From NCBI RefSeq assembly GCF_000934845.1, contig NZ_JXIQ01000033.1, positions 1 to 48,431 of the forward strand: a stretch of DNA of 48,431 nt. Reading direction: 5' to 3'. How positions within the stretch are numbered: the first letter of the stretch is position 1; every line of letters begins with the position of its first letter. This stretch comes from Mesobacillus subterraneus (GTDB lineage Bacteria; Bacillota; Bacilli; Bacillales; Cytobacillaceae). This document shows positions 8,136 to 16,552 of the stretch, one piece after another. The notes under the pieces are model-generated. The model had not been told where the DNA came from. It saw only the letters and a list, made by a program, of their open reading frames with translations, and made no database searches. The position numbers and the translations under genes are program-made.

Positions 8136-9961
8136 GACCAATCATCCTCTGCATTTCGGTCATAAGGTAGAGTGAATTGAACAGTTGTTCCCTTGCCTTC
8201 CACACTTTCCGCCCAAATTCTTCCCCCATGGGCATTGACCATTTCTTTGGCAATCGCCAGTCCAAGTCCGGTTCCGCCAAGTTTTCGTGTTCTGGCTTTA
8301 TCGACGCGGTAGAAACGGTCAAAAATTTTCTCGAGATTATCCTTAGGAATCCCGACACCTTCATCTGAGATACTTGCAACAATCTGCTCCTCCAATTCCT
8401 TCACCTCGAAGGTAATCGTCCCGCCTTCAGGTGAATATTTCATTGCATTGGAGATGATATTATCCAGCACTTGAGTGATTTTGTCTTCGTCTATTTCTAC
8501 AAAAATAGCATCGCTTGGTATGTTTCTTTTGAAAGCTACATTTTGTTCCTTCGTCATTTCAAACCGGTCAATGATCCGGTTAAAAAACACCGGGAAGTCA
8601 ACCCATTCTTTAGTAAGACGGTAATCCACACTGTCCAGCTTAGACAGCTGCAGCAAATCGTTGACAAGCCGGATCATCCGCTCTGTTTCTCCTCTGGTTG
8701 TCTCCAGGAAGTTAGGGGCAATTTCTTCATCGCGCCAGGCGCCATCCGCCAAGGCTTCCAGATAACTGCGCATTGTAGTCAACGGGGTGCGTAATTCATG
8801 GGATACATTTGCTACGAATTCGCGTCTTTCCATATCAATTTTTTCCTGTTCGGTAATATCATAAAGGACCGCAATTAATCCATTTACAAAGCCGCTTTCC
8901 TTCTGGATAACCGAAAAATTCGCACGAAGGATGAATGGCTTGCTTTTCGTACTGTAATCCAAAATGATGGATTCCTTCTCCTGCAGCAGATCCTCAAAGC
9001 TATAGTTTTCATCTAGACCAAGAATCGAAACCAACGGTTGTGAAAGGACTGTTTCACGTGAAACACCAAGCATTTGTGCAGCTGGATCATTGATCAGGAT
9101 GATCCGCCCTTTCCGATCGGTTGAAAGGACACCATCCGTCATATAGGAAATAACGGAGCTGAGCTTTCTTTTCTCCCCTTCAGTAGTTGCCTGTGCTTCC
9201 TGCAGCTTTTTCGTCAGGTTGTTAAAAGTGATCGCCAGCTGACCAATTTCATCATAGCCATACACTTTTACCTTTCTGGAAAAATTGCCGCGCGTCATCG
9301 CCAGCGCCTGTTTGCGCATATCGGAAATCGGCCTGGTAATCGTCTGTGCTAGCAGCACACCTAAAATAGCTGTAAAAATAAGGGCAATTGCTGTCCCTGT
9401 AGCAAGGATTTTATTAATGTCATTCATTTGGTTAAAAATGTCATCAATTCTAGCTACAAGATAGACAGCGCCGATCGCTTCACTGTTATGCATGATTGGA
9501 GTAGACAGCACCCAAACTCTTTTCCCTGTTTTCGGATCCAGTTGGATGACGTCTTCATCTGCTTCAAAGATGATCGACCGTTTTATGTTTACATCAGGAG
9601 TTCTCTGCCCTACCAACCCGCTATTGCTAGAGCTGGATGTTCCCAATATTTTAAAACTGCTTCCATCAATCACGCGAATTTCCGAGATATCGGATGCCTT
9701 GTTATAGTCTTGCAATACCTGTCTAATTGCTTCCTCTTTCGTCGGGTCTTCCTTCCCGCGTTCCTTTACCATTTCTTCCTGAATATCATACACCAGCAGG
9801 TCCACACGGGATTTCACGGAATCTTGGTAATTGGTCATTAGTGTCGTCTCAAGCTGTCGGACAAAGTAAACACCAATAATCTGCATCGCTACGAGAATAA
9901 GCAGCACATATATAAGCACAAATTTCAGGTGGATCGAGCGAAAAAAGCCTACTTTTTTCAT
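8132..9961 (-). CDS. walK: WalK, sensor histidine kinase for cell-wall homeostasis
   Basis: 609 aa, formerly YycG. In order: membrane helix 1 (about 12-34), an extracytoplasmic Cache-like loop, membrane helix 2 (about 184-206), HAMP (about 207-258), PAS (about 265-372), HisKA with phospho-acceptor H388 in NVSHELRTPL, and an HATPase domain (NAMKYSPEGG, DEGVGIP, GGTGLGLAIA). It phosphorylates WalR in response to the state of peptidoglycan, scans with the division machinery, and is usually essential. The coding sequence contains a perfect parS site (9050-9065). Confidence 0.97.
   Translation of the reverse strand: MKKVGFFRSIHLKFVLIYVLLILVAMQIIGVYFVRQLETTLMTNYQDSVKSRVDLLVYDIQEEMVKERGKEDPTKEEAIRQVLQDYNKASDISEIRVIDGSSFKILGTSSSSNSGLVGQRTPDVNIKRSIIFEADEDVIQLDPKTGKRVWVLSTPIMHNSEAIGAVYLVARIDDIFNQMNDINKILATGTAIALIFTAILGVLLAQTITRPISDMRKQALAMTRGNFSRKVKVYGYDEIGQLAITFNNLTKKLQEAQATTEGEKRKLSSVISYMTDGVLSTDRKGRIILINDPAAQMLGVSRETVLSQPLVSILGLDENYSFEDLLQEKESIILDYSTKSKPFILRANFSVIQKESGFVNGLIAVLYDITEQEKIDMERREFVANVSHELRTPLTTMRSYLEALADGAWRDEEIAPNFLETTRGETERMIRLVNDLLQLSKLDSVDYRLTKEWVDFPVFFNRIIDRFEMTKEQNVAFKRNIPSDAIFVEIDEDKITQVLDNIISNAMKYSPEGGTITFEVKELEEQIVASISDEGVGIPKDNLEKIFDRFYRVDKARTRKLGGTGLGLAIAKEMVNAHGGRIWAESVEGKGTTVQFTLPYDRNAEDDWS
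9050..9065. other. parS centromere site inside walK
   Basis: TGTTTCACGTGAAACA is a perfect 16-bp palindrome matching the Spo0J/ParB binding consensus. B. subtilis also has a parS site in yycG (walK), so the position is conserved. Spo0J encoded at 27558-28406 should load here and spread. Confidence 0.95.
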
Positions 9962-9969
9962 CCCTATTC

Positions 9970-10680
9970 TTACTCCTGCTCAGAGTTTCTTAAATAATAG
10001 CCAACTCCTCGTCTGGTCACGATCCACATCGGATGACTAGGATTATCTTCGATTTTTTCGCGAAGTCGTCTAACAGTTACATCCACTGTCCGCACATCTC
10101 CGTAATAATCATAGCCCCAAACGGTTTGCAGCAAATGCTCTCTCGTCATGACTTGTCCAATATGCTTGGCAAGATAATGGAGCAATTCAAATTCACGGTG
10201 TGTCAATTCAATTGTTTCTCCCCGCTTCGAGACAACATAAGCATCGGGATGGATGGTCAAAGAACCGACGCTAATTTCATTTGATTCTTCCTGCTCATTT
10301 TCTTTTACGGCATTCGCTTGATGGCGGCGCAGGTTTGCTTTTACCCTGGCAATCAATTCCCTCGTGCTGAACGGCTTCGTAACATAATCATCTGCACCAA
10401 GCTCTAAGCCGAGAACTTTATCGATTTCGGAATCCTTAGCCGTCAGCATGATGATCGGCATTTCAAATTTCTTGCGGACTTCACGGCAGACTTCCATGCC
10501 ATCAAGCATCGGAAGCATAATATCAAGCAGAATCAAATCAGGCTGAATCTCCTCTACCATCTCCACTGCTTGATTCCCATCGTATGCACAGTAAACATCA
10601 TACCCCTCTTTTTTTAAATTGAACTGCAGGATGTCTGCAATTGGCTTCTCATCATCAACAACCAAAATTTTCTTCTCCAT
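9970..10680 (-). CDS. walR: WalR, essential response regulator
   Basis: 236 aa OmpR/PhoB-type regulator, formerly YycF. Receiver domain about 1-120 with phospho-acceptor D53 (LLDIMLP) and K102 region (YVTKPFS); winged-helix DNA-binding domain about 135-232 ([14 protein letters not shown]). It controls autolysin and peptidoglycan-hydrolase genes. The start is ATG 10680, which has AAAGGAGA seven bases upstream; the longer frame to 10704 is a non-canonical extension. Head gene of walRKHIJ. Confidence 0.97.
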   Translation of the reverse strand: MEKKILVVDDEKPIADILQFNLKKEGYDVYCAYDGNQAVEMVEEIQPDLILLDIMLPMLDGMEVCREVRKKFEMPIIMLTAKDSEIDKVLGLELGADDYVTKPFSTRELIARVKANLRRHQANAVKENEQEESNEISVGSLTIHPDAYVVSKRGETIELTHREFELLHYLAKHIGQVMTREHLLQTVWGYDYYGDVRTVDVTVRRLREKIEDNPSHPMWIVTRRGVGYYLRNSEQE

Positions 10681-10943
10681 ACGACATTCTCCTTTTTCCA
10701 CCAAATTATCATTCTTATATAAAAGCGCTTCTCTTTTTTTAAAATTGTTATCTTTTCTATTTTACTGTAAATCAGCGAAAAACGATATTTTTTCTATTAT
10801 ACGATTTTTCTGCTTCTCTTCCCAATCGCACCAATCTTCCCCAGAAAAACAAACAGCGAAAGCGACTCGAGTGGCTAGGCGCTGGAGCTGGATTAAGAAA
10901 ACAAGTAATTTCCCACAACTAAATAATTTTATAATTACCTAAA
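10681..10943. other. walR upstream region, no gene seen
   Basis: AT-rich intergenic stretch that should hold the walR promoter, but no -35/-10 pair is convincing; gataat and taaaat are only partial matches. A GC-richer patch at 10855-10895 (gcgaaagcg ... ggcgctggagct) differs in composition and resembles the dispersed intergenic repeats common in Bacillus genomes. Confidence 0.4.
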
Positions 10944-10944
10944 C

Positions 10945-10978
10945 ATCAAAAAAGTCTCTAGTTTGGCTAGAGACTTTT
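10945..10978 (-). terminator. Terminator of the M23 peptidase gene
   Basis: AAAAGTCTCTA (10950-10960) pairs perfectly with TAGAGACTTTT (10968-10978); a T-run follows on the minus strand. Confidence 0.85.
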
Positions 10979-10986
10979 GTAAAATC

Positions 10987-12477
10987 TTAATTTCGATTTA
11001 CTTTGGATAACGGGTCAATGATCTTCCCATTTTGATGTACTTCAAAATGAAGATGGATACCAGTTGAATTGCCTGTTCTGCCCATGACCCCGATTTTCGA
11101 ACCGCGCGAAACTGTCTGGCCTACATTTACCGAGATCGATGCAAGGTGAGCATACAAGGTGCGATAGCCGTTATTATGATCGACGATGATTTTATTGCCA
11201 TATCCATCGCCGCTATTGCCAGCATAAACGACTGTTCCATTATCTGCTGCCTTAATGGTGTAATTGCTTGGCCTAGCGATATCAATTCCTTTGTGCAGCC
11301 TGCTCCATCGGTAGCCTTGACGGCTAGAAATATAACCGCCATTTGTCGGCCATGCAAAAGTTCCATCTCCACGAGAAGGGATAACTTTCGTTCCCTTCCT
11401 AATGATTTCAGTCACAGGTTCCTCAAGGACTGTTTCTTTGAGGACTTCCTTCTTGATTGTCTTGCCATTTTGCTCTGTCAGCGAGTAGGTCATACCCTTG
11501 ATCCCAACTTTGCCCTCCTGCTTCTTCTTCGTGTCGCCCTTAGGCATGGTAGGATCTTCTATGACCTCTTTTTTAAAAGCTATTTCTTCCTTAGCATATA
11601 CTTGACGATGGACGACAACATCAACGAAAGGCTTTAAAACTGTTACATTTATTTCTTGACCAGGCTTGAGAATGGAATTTTCGTTCAACCCTTTATTTAA
11701 GGAAAGCAATTGGGCAAGCTTTAGATTATGGTCACTTGCAATGGTTCCCAATACATCTCCTTCTTGAACCTGATACTTCTGTTCTTTAAGCGTCCCTTTT
11801 TTAAGAAGTTCAACAGCTTTCTCGATAGGGAGGATCTTCTCAGGAGCAATTTTTTCTGCTGACTGTGAAACTTCCTTAGAGAAATTAACGTCTACTATAC
11901 GGGTTTCCTTTTCTTTCCCATCGGGTAATGGGAGAGTAGGAGCAGTTTCTCTGCTCTTCACTGCTGCTAATTCTTCTTCCGTAATGTATTCAAGCAGTAA
12001 AGTATCGAGAACTTTTTCAGCTGCTGCCTTGTCTTTTAAGTAAGCAACTGGTTTGTTATCGATCATGACAGCCGAAGCTTCGGCCTGGACATGGATCTGA
12101 TTCTTAAGTTCTGTGATTACATCATTTGTGTTGGTATTCGTGTCAGAACTAAACACCTGCTCAGGAATATACGAGACATTCATTCCTAGATCGACTACCA
12201 GGTTCGCATAATTCTTCTTAGCAGCTGCTAATTCGGCTTCTACCAAGTTTTCGACTTGAGTTTTGTCTGCTACCATTCCTACAAAGCTATCATTTACATA
12301 CACATAAAATACGGTCGTTGTTGTTAATTTCGTTTCTGCCGCGTGTGCTGCATTTCCCGCACTAAATGACAATGCAGCTATAGTAACCCCAGCCATGATC
12401 GACTTTTTTATTGCCGGCTTCATCCCATTAGATGTTTTGCCGGCAAGATTGGACAGCCTATGTTTTAAATTTCTCAT
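10987..12477 (-). CDS. Secreted M23 peptidoglycan endopeptidase with LysM and G5 domains
   Basis: About 496 aa. The start is ATG 12477, with GTAGGAGG eight bases upstream, not the open frame start at 12504. A signal sequence ends near AAHA (about residue 46). A LysM repeat (YQVQEGDVLGTIASDHNL) lies at about 235-280, a G5 domain at about 283-365, and a C-terminal M23 (LytM) domain with HKGIDIA and HLHFEV zinc ligands. It should cut peptide cross-bridges of peptidoglycan. It lies upstream of walR on the same strand but has its own terminator. Its closeness to the WalRK system and a WalR-like motif upstream suggest it may belong to that regulon, which is an inference. Confidence 0.93.
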   Translation of the reverse strand: MRNLKHRLSNLAGKTSNGMKPAIKKSIMAGVTIAALSFSAGNAAHAAETKLTTTTVFYVYVNDSFVGMVADKTQVENLVEAELAAAKKNYANLVVDLGMNVSYIPEQVFSSDTNTNTNDVITELKNQIHVQAEASAVMIDNKPVAYLKDKAAAEKVLDTLLLEYITEEELAAVKSRETAPTLPLPDGKEKETRIVDVNFSKEVSQSAEKIAPEKILPIEKAVELLKKGTLKEQKYQVQEGDVLGTIASDHNLKLAQLLSLNKGLNENSILKPGQEINVTVLKPFVDVVVHRQVYAKEEIAFKKEVIEDPTMPKGDTKKKQEGKVGIKGMTYSLTEQNGKTIKKEVLKETVLEEPVTEIIRKGTKVIPSRGDGTFAWPTNGGYISSRQGYRWSRLHKGIDIARPSNYTIKAADNGTVVYAGNSGDGYGNKIIVDHNNGYRTLYAHLASISVNVGQTVSRGSKIGVMGRTGNSTGIHLHFEVHQNGKIIDPLSKVNRN

Positions 12478-12820
12478 CCTGATCCTCCTACAACGGTCAA
12501 ACACTATTAGTCTAGTTCTATATAACTATTTTCTGATAATTGCACCTTTATACTTTACCATATTATGTATCGCTAGAGTGATAAGTCTTCAATATGTAAC
12601 AAAATTGTATAATAGCTGACATTTTATTACGTTTTTTGTCAGACAAATTCCATTCGATATCGATCTATTTTCCTATTTTCTAGTCGAATAACAAGCCGAA
12701 AGTCTAGCGATAACAAGATATCCCCCTACTTTTGGGTAAAAATTCATGCAGCCACCTATTCAATCCATCATAGCCAGGTTAAAAATAGGAAAATTACAGA
12801 GTTTATTACAAATAGATTAC
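12478..12820. other. Intergenic stretch upstream of the M23 gene
   Basis: AT-rich and without a supported gene. It must carry the promoter of the M23 gene; taaaat and tattat -10-like hexamers are present on the minus strand but no good -35 is at the right distance. Confidence 0.4.
12595..12611 (+). promoter_or_regulatory. Candidate WalR-binding repeat upstream of the M23 gene
   Basis: TGTAAC-N5-TGTATA resembles the WalR consensus of two TGTWAH hexamers separated by five bases; 11 of 12 defined positions fit. It lies about 120 bases before the start codon, in the orientation opposite to the gene. The match could be chance. Confidence 0.35.
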
Positions 12821-12858
12821 AAAAAAGAGAGCATGTCATTAGACACGCTCCCTTTTTT
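12821..12858 (-). terminator. Terminator of tRNA-Phe
   Basis: On the minus strand a 17-bp stem (with two G-U pairs) is followed by a T-run, starting two bases after the tRNA 3' end. The two G-U pairs work only if the minus strand is transcribed, which fixes the direction. Confidence 0.85.
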
Positions 12859-12860
12859 AA

Positions 12861-12933
12861 TGGCTCAGGACGGAATCGAACCGCCGACACAAGGATTTTC
12901 AGTCCTTTGCTCTACCGACTGAGCTACTGAGCC
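12861..12933 (-). tRNA. tRNA-Phe (GAA)
   Basis: A 73-nt cloverleaf on the minus strand. The acceptor stem pairs GGCTCAG with CTGAGCC, discriminator A. The D-arm is AGCTCAGTCGGTAGAGC, the anticodon loop CTGAAAA (anticodon GAA) and the T-arm GGCGGTTCGATTCCGTC. The 3' CCA is not encoded. It is a single tRNA gene here. Confidence 0.95.
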
Positions 12934-13105
12934 AAAATTTATTAAAATCATCGTTTTTTGTCGAATACGTGACAACATTGCTTATAATACCATAGCAGTT
13001 TGTCGCTTGTACATGTTTTTTTGCTAAAAGTTGCATTTTTTTGTACCAAATCAGCTTGCTGGCCATGCTGCGACTAGGAACTACCTGTACTTCGTTCACA
13101 AATAA

Positions 13106-13131
13106 GCCCCCGACTGCATGGCCAGGGGCTG
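13106..13131 (-). terminator. Terminator of purA
   Basis: agcccc (13106-13111) and ggggct (13126-13131) pair as a GC-rich stem shortly after the purA stop; the minus strand continues with a weak T-rich tract. Confidence 0.6.
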
Positions 13132-13143
13132 TATCTCGTTAAA

Positions 13144-14433
13144 TTAAGATCTCCAAGGGCTGCGCACAGTATTTGTCTGGGTGCGGTCTGGGCCGACGGA
13201 AAAGATAGATAGCGGAATCCCAGTCAGCTGAGAGATTCGTTCAAGATAATGCCTTGCATTTTCCGGGAGTTCATCGAGTGATTTCACACTAGTGATGTCT
13301 TCAGTCCAGCCCGGAAGTTCTTCATAGACAGGATCACACTCAGCAAGTGCTTTTAGGCTTGCAGGAAATTCTTCGATCAATTCCCCTTTATAACGATAAG
13401 CTACACAAATTTTCAGCGTTTCAATACCAGTCAGAACATCGATGGAGTTTAAAGATAAATCTGTTATTCCGCTGACACGGCGAGCGTGGCGGACGACGAC
13501 ACTGTCAAACCAGCCAACACGGCGCGGTCGTCCAGTAGTTGTTCCGTATTCACGGCCTACTTCTCGAATCCGATTCCCAATTTCATTGTCCAGTTCGGTT
13601 GGGAAAGGGCCATCGCCAACGCGCGTCGTATAAGCCTTTGACACCCCAACAATATGGGTGATTTTCGTTGGTCCCACTCCAGACCCAATTGTCACACCGC
13701 CAGCGACGGGATTGGAAGATGTAACGAACGGATAGGTACCCTGGTCGATATCAAGCATTACCCCCTGTGCACCTTCAAACAGCACTCGGCGGCCTTCATC
13801 CAAGGCGTCATTTAACACGACAGATGTGTCGACAACATAATGCTTTATTTGCTGGCCATATTCGTAATACTCTTCCAAAATATCCTCCAGCTTGAAGCCT
13901 TCCGTTTCATAAATGCGTTCAAACAGGCGATTTTTTTCTTCAAGATTTCGGGTAAGTTTTTCTTCGAATACTTCACGGTCTAACAAGTCAGCAATCCTGA
14001 TTCCGATACGGGCAGCCTTGTCCATATAAGCTGGGCCAATTCCTTTTTTTGTAGTGCCGATCTTATTGGCACCCTTGCTTGCCTCTTCCACTTCATCCAG
14101 CTTCAAATGGTAAGGCAGAATAACATGGGCACGATTGCTGATCCGGAGATTGTCAGTGGACACTGCTTTCTCGTGAAGATAGGCAAGTTCCTGAACTAGT
14201 GCTTTCGGATCGACAACCATTCCGTTCCCGATCACGCTGATTTTCTCTTTATAAAAAATTCCGGATGGAATCAAATGCAGTTTATATGTTTCCCCATTGA
14301 ACTTGATCGTATGGCCTGCGTTGTTTCCTCCCTGGTAACGGGCAATTACTTCGGCATTTTCTGAAAGGAAATCTGTGATTTTTCCCTTTCCTTCATCTCC
14401 CCATTGTGTTCCAACTACTACTACTGATGTCAT
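13144..14433 (-). CDS. purA: Adenylosuccinate synthase
   Basis: 429 aa. It joins IMP and aspartate with GTP hydrolysis to make adenylosuccinate, the first step from IMP to AMP. Signatures seen are the N-terminal [11 protein letters not shown] (residues 8-18, catalytic Asp) and GHTIKF (catalytic His), and the central [13 protein letters not shown]. Length is typical. A -35/-10 pair and a pair of inverted PurBoxes lie upstream, so it should be repressed by the Bacillus-type PurR when purines are plentiful. Confidence 0.98.
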   Translation of the reverse strand: MTSVVVVGTQWGDEGKGKITDFLSENAEVIARYQGGNNAGHTIKFNGETYKLHLIPSGIFYKEKISVIGNGMVVDPKALVQELAYLHEKAVSTDNLRISNRAHVILPYHLKLDEVEEASKGANKIGTTKKGIGPAYMDKAARIGIRIADLLDREVFEEKLTRNLEEKNRLFERIYETEGFKLEDILEEYYEYGQQIKHYVVDTSVVLNDALDEGRRVLFEGAQGVMLDIDQGTYPFVTSSNPVAGGVTIGSGVGPTKITHIVGVSKAYTTRVGDGPFPTELDNEIGNRIREVGREYGTTTGRPRRVGWFDSVVVRHARRVSGITDLSLNSIDVLTGIETLKICVAYRYKGELIEEFPASLKALAECDPVYEELPGWTEDITSVKSLDELPENARHYLERISQLTGIPLSIFSVGPDRTQTNTVRSPWRS

Positions 14434-14484
14434 ATAAAAAGCACCTCCAAAGGTAATATGGTATTTTCGGTTTCAAACATATAA

Positions 14485-14514
14485 AGTTTACCAGTAATTC
14501 CGGGAAAAAGTCAA
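14485..14514 (-). promoter_or_regulatory. purA promoter
   Basis: Minus strand: -35 TTGACT (14509-14514), 18-base spacer, -10 TAAACT (14485-14490). It lies between the PurBoxes and the purA start. Confidence 0.7.
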
Positions 14515-14518
14515 TAAA

Positions 14519-14560
14519 ACACGAACATTAATTTTAAATTATCTTTCATTTGTTCGTATA
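14519..14560. promoter_or_regulatory. PurR operator with two inverted PurBoxes
   Basis: Two PurBox cores face each other: ACGAACATT (14521-14529) on the plus strand and TACGAACAAAT (14549-14559) on the minus strand. Both hold the invariant CGAAC. This is the arrangement Bacillus PurR binds just upstream of pur promoters. Confidence 0.8.
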
Positions 14561-14590
14561 AATTTTTACCTAAGTAAAATCTCCATCTAA

Positions 14591-14624
14591 AAAAAAGAGA
14601 ATCAACCAAATCTGGTCCATTCTC
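14591..14624 (-). terminator. Terminator of dnaC
   Basis: GAGAAT...ATTCTC outer stem with an inner ACCA/TGGT pairing, followed by eight T residues on the minus strand. The stem begins inside the dnaC stop codon. Confidence 0.85.
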
Positions 14625-15990
14625 ATTTTCCCCCTGGGGGAGCATACGATTCGTCATATCGGTTCTCTATATTGACGAATTTATTATATTCTTTTACAAA
14701 GGCGAGCTTGACCGTTCCAACTGGGCCGTTACGCTGCTTGGCAATAATGATTTCAATAATATTCTTATCCTCAGATTCTTTGTCATAGTAATCATCCCGA
14801 TACAGAAAGGCAACGATATCGGCATCCTGCTCAATCGATCCGGATTCACGAATATCGGACATCATCGGCCGCTTGTCCTGGCGTTGTTCCACGCCACGGG
14901 ACAGCTGAGACAACGCGATCACAGGTACTTGTAGCTCGCGGGCAAGCTGCTTGAGGGAACGGGAGATTTCCGATACTTCCTGCTGGCGGTTTTCGCCGGC
15001 TCGACCGCTGCCAAGGATCAGTTGCAGGTAATCGATCAGGATCATGCCAAGTCCCTGCTCTTGCTTAAGACGGCGGCATTTAGAACGGATATCCGCAATT
15101 CTGAGTGATGGACTGTCATCAATGAAAATCCCTACATTCGACAGACTGCCCATTGCCATCGTCAGCTTGCCCCAATCTTCATCATTCAGGGAACCGGTCC
15201 GCAGCCTCTGCGCATCAATATTTCCTTCCGCACAAAGTACACGCATGACAAGCTGTTCTGCACCCATCTCCAAACTAAAAATCGCCACATTCTCGCCTGT
15301 TTTTTTGGCAACATTCTGGGCAACGTTCAGGGCGAACGCCGTCTTCCCGACAGAAGGACGAGCTCCGACGATGATCAGGTCATTTCGCTGAAAACCAGCG
15401 GTCATTCGATCAAGCTCCGTAAAACCCGTTTCCAGACCGGTGATATCCCCTTTGCGGTTATGCATTTCCTCGATATTATCGTACGTTCTGACTAGGACAT
15501 CTTTTATATTGTGAAAGGAGCCTCCGCCCTTGCGCTGGGCAACCTCCATAATGTTCTTTTCCGCTTCGGCCAACAAGGCTTCGACTTCATCTTCCCGCAT
15601 ATAGCCATCTTCGGCAATCCCTGAAGCGGTACGAATCAGCCTTCTCAACAGCGATTTTTCTTCTACGATTCTAGCATAATACTCTATGTTGGCTGCCGTC
15701 GGGACGGATGCCGCCAATTCACTGAGATAGCTGACCCCTCCGACATCCTCAATCAGTTTGGAAGATGCTAGGTTTTCCGTAACAGTTACGAGGTCGATTG
15801 CTTTTCCTTTATCGTTCAAATCCAGCATGACGCTGAATATTTTCTGGTGTGCCACTCGGTAAAAATCTTCGGGTAACAGCATTTCTGAAGCAAGAGTTAA
15901 AGCGGATGGCTCTAAAAAGATTGCACCAATTACGGCTTGTTCCGCTTCTATATTTTGCGGCGGAAGTCGATCCGCGAATAATTCACTCAT
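14623..15990 (-). CDS. dnaC: Replicative DNA helicase (DnaB type)
   Basis: 455 aa, named DnaC in Bacillus and DnaB in E. coli. The N-terminal domain (about 10-115) is followed by a RecA-like motor with Walker A GARPSVGKT (209-217), Walker B MILIDYLQL and the QLSRGVEQR region. As a hexamer it unwinds the fork and binds primase. The start ATG 15990 has AAGGGGG upstream. A terminator separates it from rplI, so it probably has its own promoter or depends on read-through. Confidence 0.98.
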   Translation of the reverse strand: MSELFADRLPPQNIEAEQAVIGAIFLEPSALTLASEMLLPEDFYRVAHQKIFSVMLDLNDKGKAIDLVTVTENLASSKLIEDVGGVSYLSELAASVPTAANIEYYARIVEEKSLLRRLIRTASGIAEDGYMREDEVEALLAEAEKNIMEVAQRKGGGSFHNIKDVLVRTYDNIEEMHNRKGDITGLETGFTELDRMTAGFQRNDLIIVGARPSVGKTAFALNVAQNVAKKTGENVAIFSLEMGAEQLVMRVLCAEGNIDAQRLRTGSLNDEDWGKLTMAMGSLSNVGIFIDDSPSLRIADIRSKCRRLKQEQGLGMILIDYLQLILGSGRAGENRQQEVSEISRSLKQLARELQVPVIALSQLSRGVEQRQDKRPMMSDIRESGSIEQDADIVAFLYRDDYYDKESEDKNIIEIIIAKQRNGPVGTVKLAFVKEYNKFVNIENRYDESYAPPGGK

Positions 15991-16020
15991 CTGCCAGCCC
16001 CCTTACAAATTACTCAAACG

Positions 16021-16048
16021 GAAAAAAGTGATCAGCAAAACCGATCAC
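16021..16048 (-). terminator. Terminator after rplI
   Basis: GTGATC and GATCAC pair (16028-16033 with 16043-16048); six T residues follow on the minus strand. It lies 55 bases after rplI and just before dnaC, so it may be an attenuator. Confidence 0.7.
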
Positions 16049-16102
16049 CTATTTCTGTAACTATATTAGTTTATCATGTTTCGGTCGATATGGAACTGTC
16101 AA

Positions 16103-16552
16103 TTATTTTCCTTCTTTTACATGGACATTCAATGTTGCTTGAACTTCCTTGTGAAGCTTTACAGGAACCTTTGTATAACCAAGTGTGCGGATGGCATCCT
16201 GCATTTCCATTTTACGTTTATCAAGCTTGATGCTGTGGGCCTTTTGCAATTCATCAGCAATTTGCTTGCTTGTAATGGAGCCGAAAAGACGGCCGTCTTC
16301 GCCAGACTTCGCCGTTAGTTCAACCGTTACTTTTTCCAGCTTTTCCTTCAATTCCTTCGCATCCTCAAGCTCCTGCTGCGACTGTTTCTCTTCTTTCTTC
16401 GCTTGGGCGTTAAGGGAACTCATAGCAGCCTGATTGGCTTCGACAGCCAGTCCCTGCTTGATTAGGAAGTTATGAGCATAGCCGTCCGCCACGTTTTTGA
16501 TTTCGCCTTTTTTGCCTTTTCCTTTCACGTCTTTCAAAAATATTACTTTCAT
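16103..16552 (-). CDS. rplI: 50S ribosomal protein L9
   Basis: 149 aa. The N-terminal L9 domain [17 protein letters not shown] contacts 23S rRNA; a long charged helix (about 42-75) links it to the C-terminal domain. The start overlaps the gdpP stop as ATGA, so translation is probably coupled, as in other Bacilli. Confidence 0.98.
   Translation of the reverse strand: MKVIFLKDVKGKGKKGEIKNVADGYAHNFLIKQGLAVEANQAAMSSLNAQAKKEEKQSQQELEDAKELKEKLEKVTVELTAKSGEDGRLFGSITSKQIADELQKAHSIKLDKRKMEMQDAIRTLGYTKVPVKLHKEVQATLNVHVKEGK

Noticed and set aside
12899-13099. 66-residue minus-strand frame overlapping tRNA-Phe
   Set aside because: It covers the tRNA gene and low-complexity spacer; no coding evidence.
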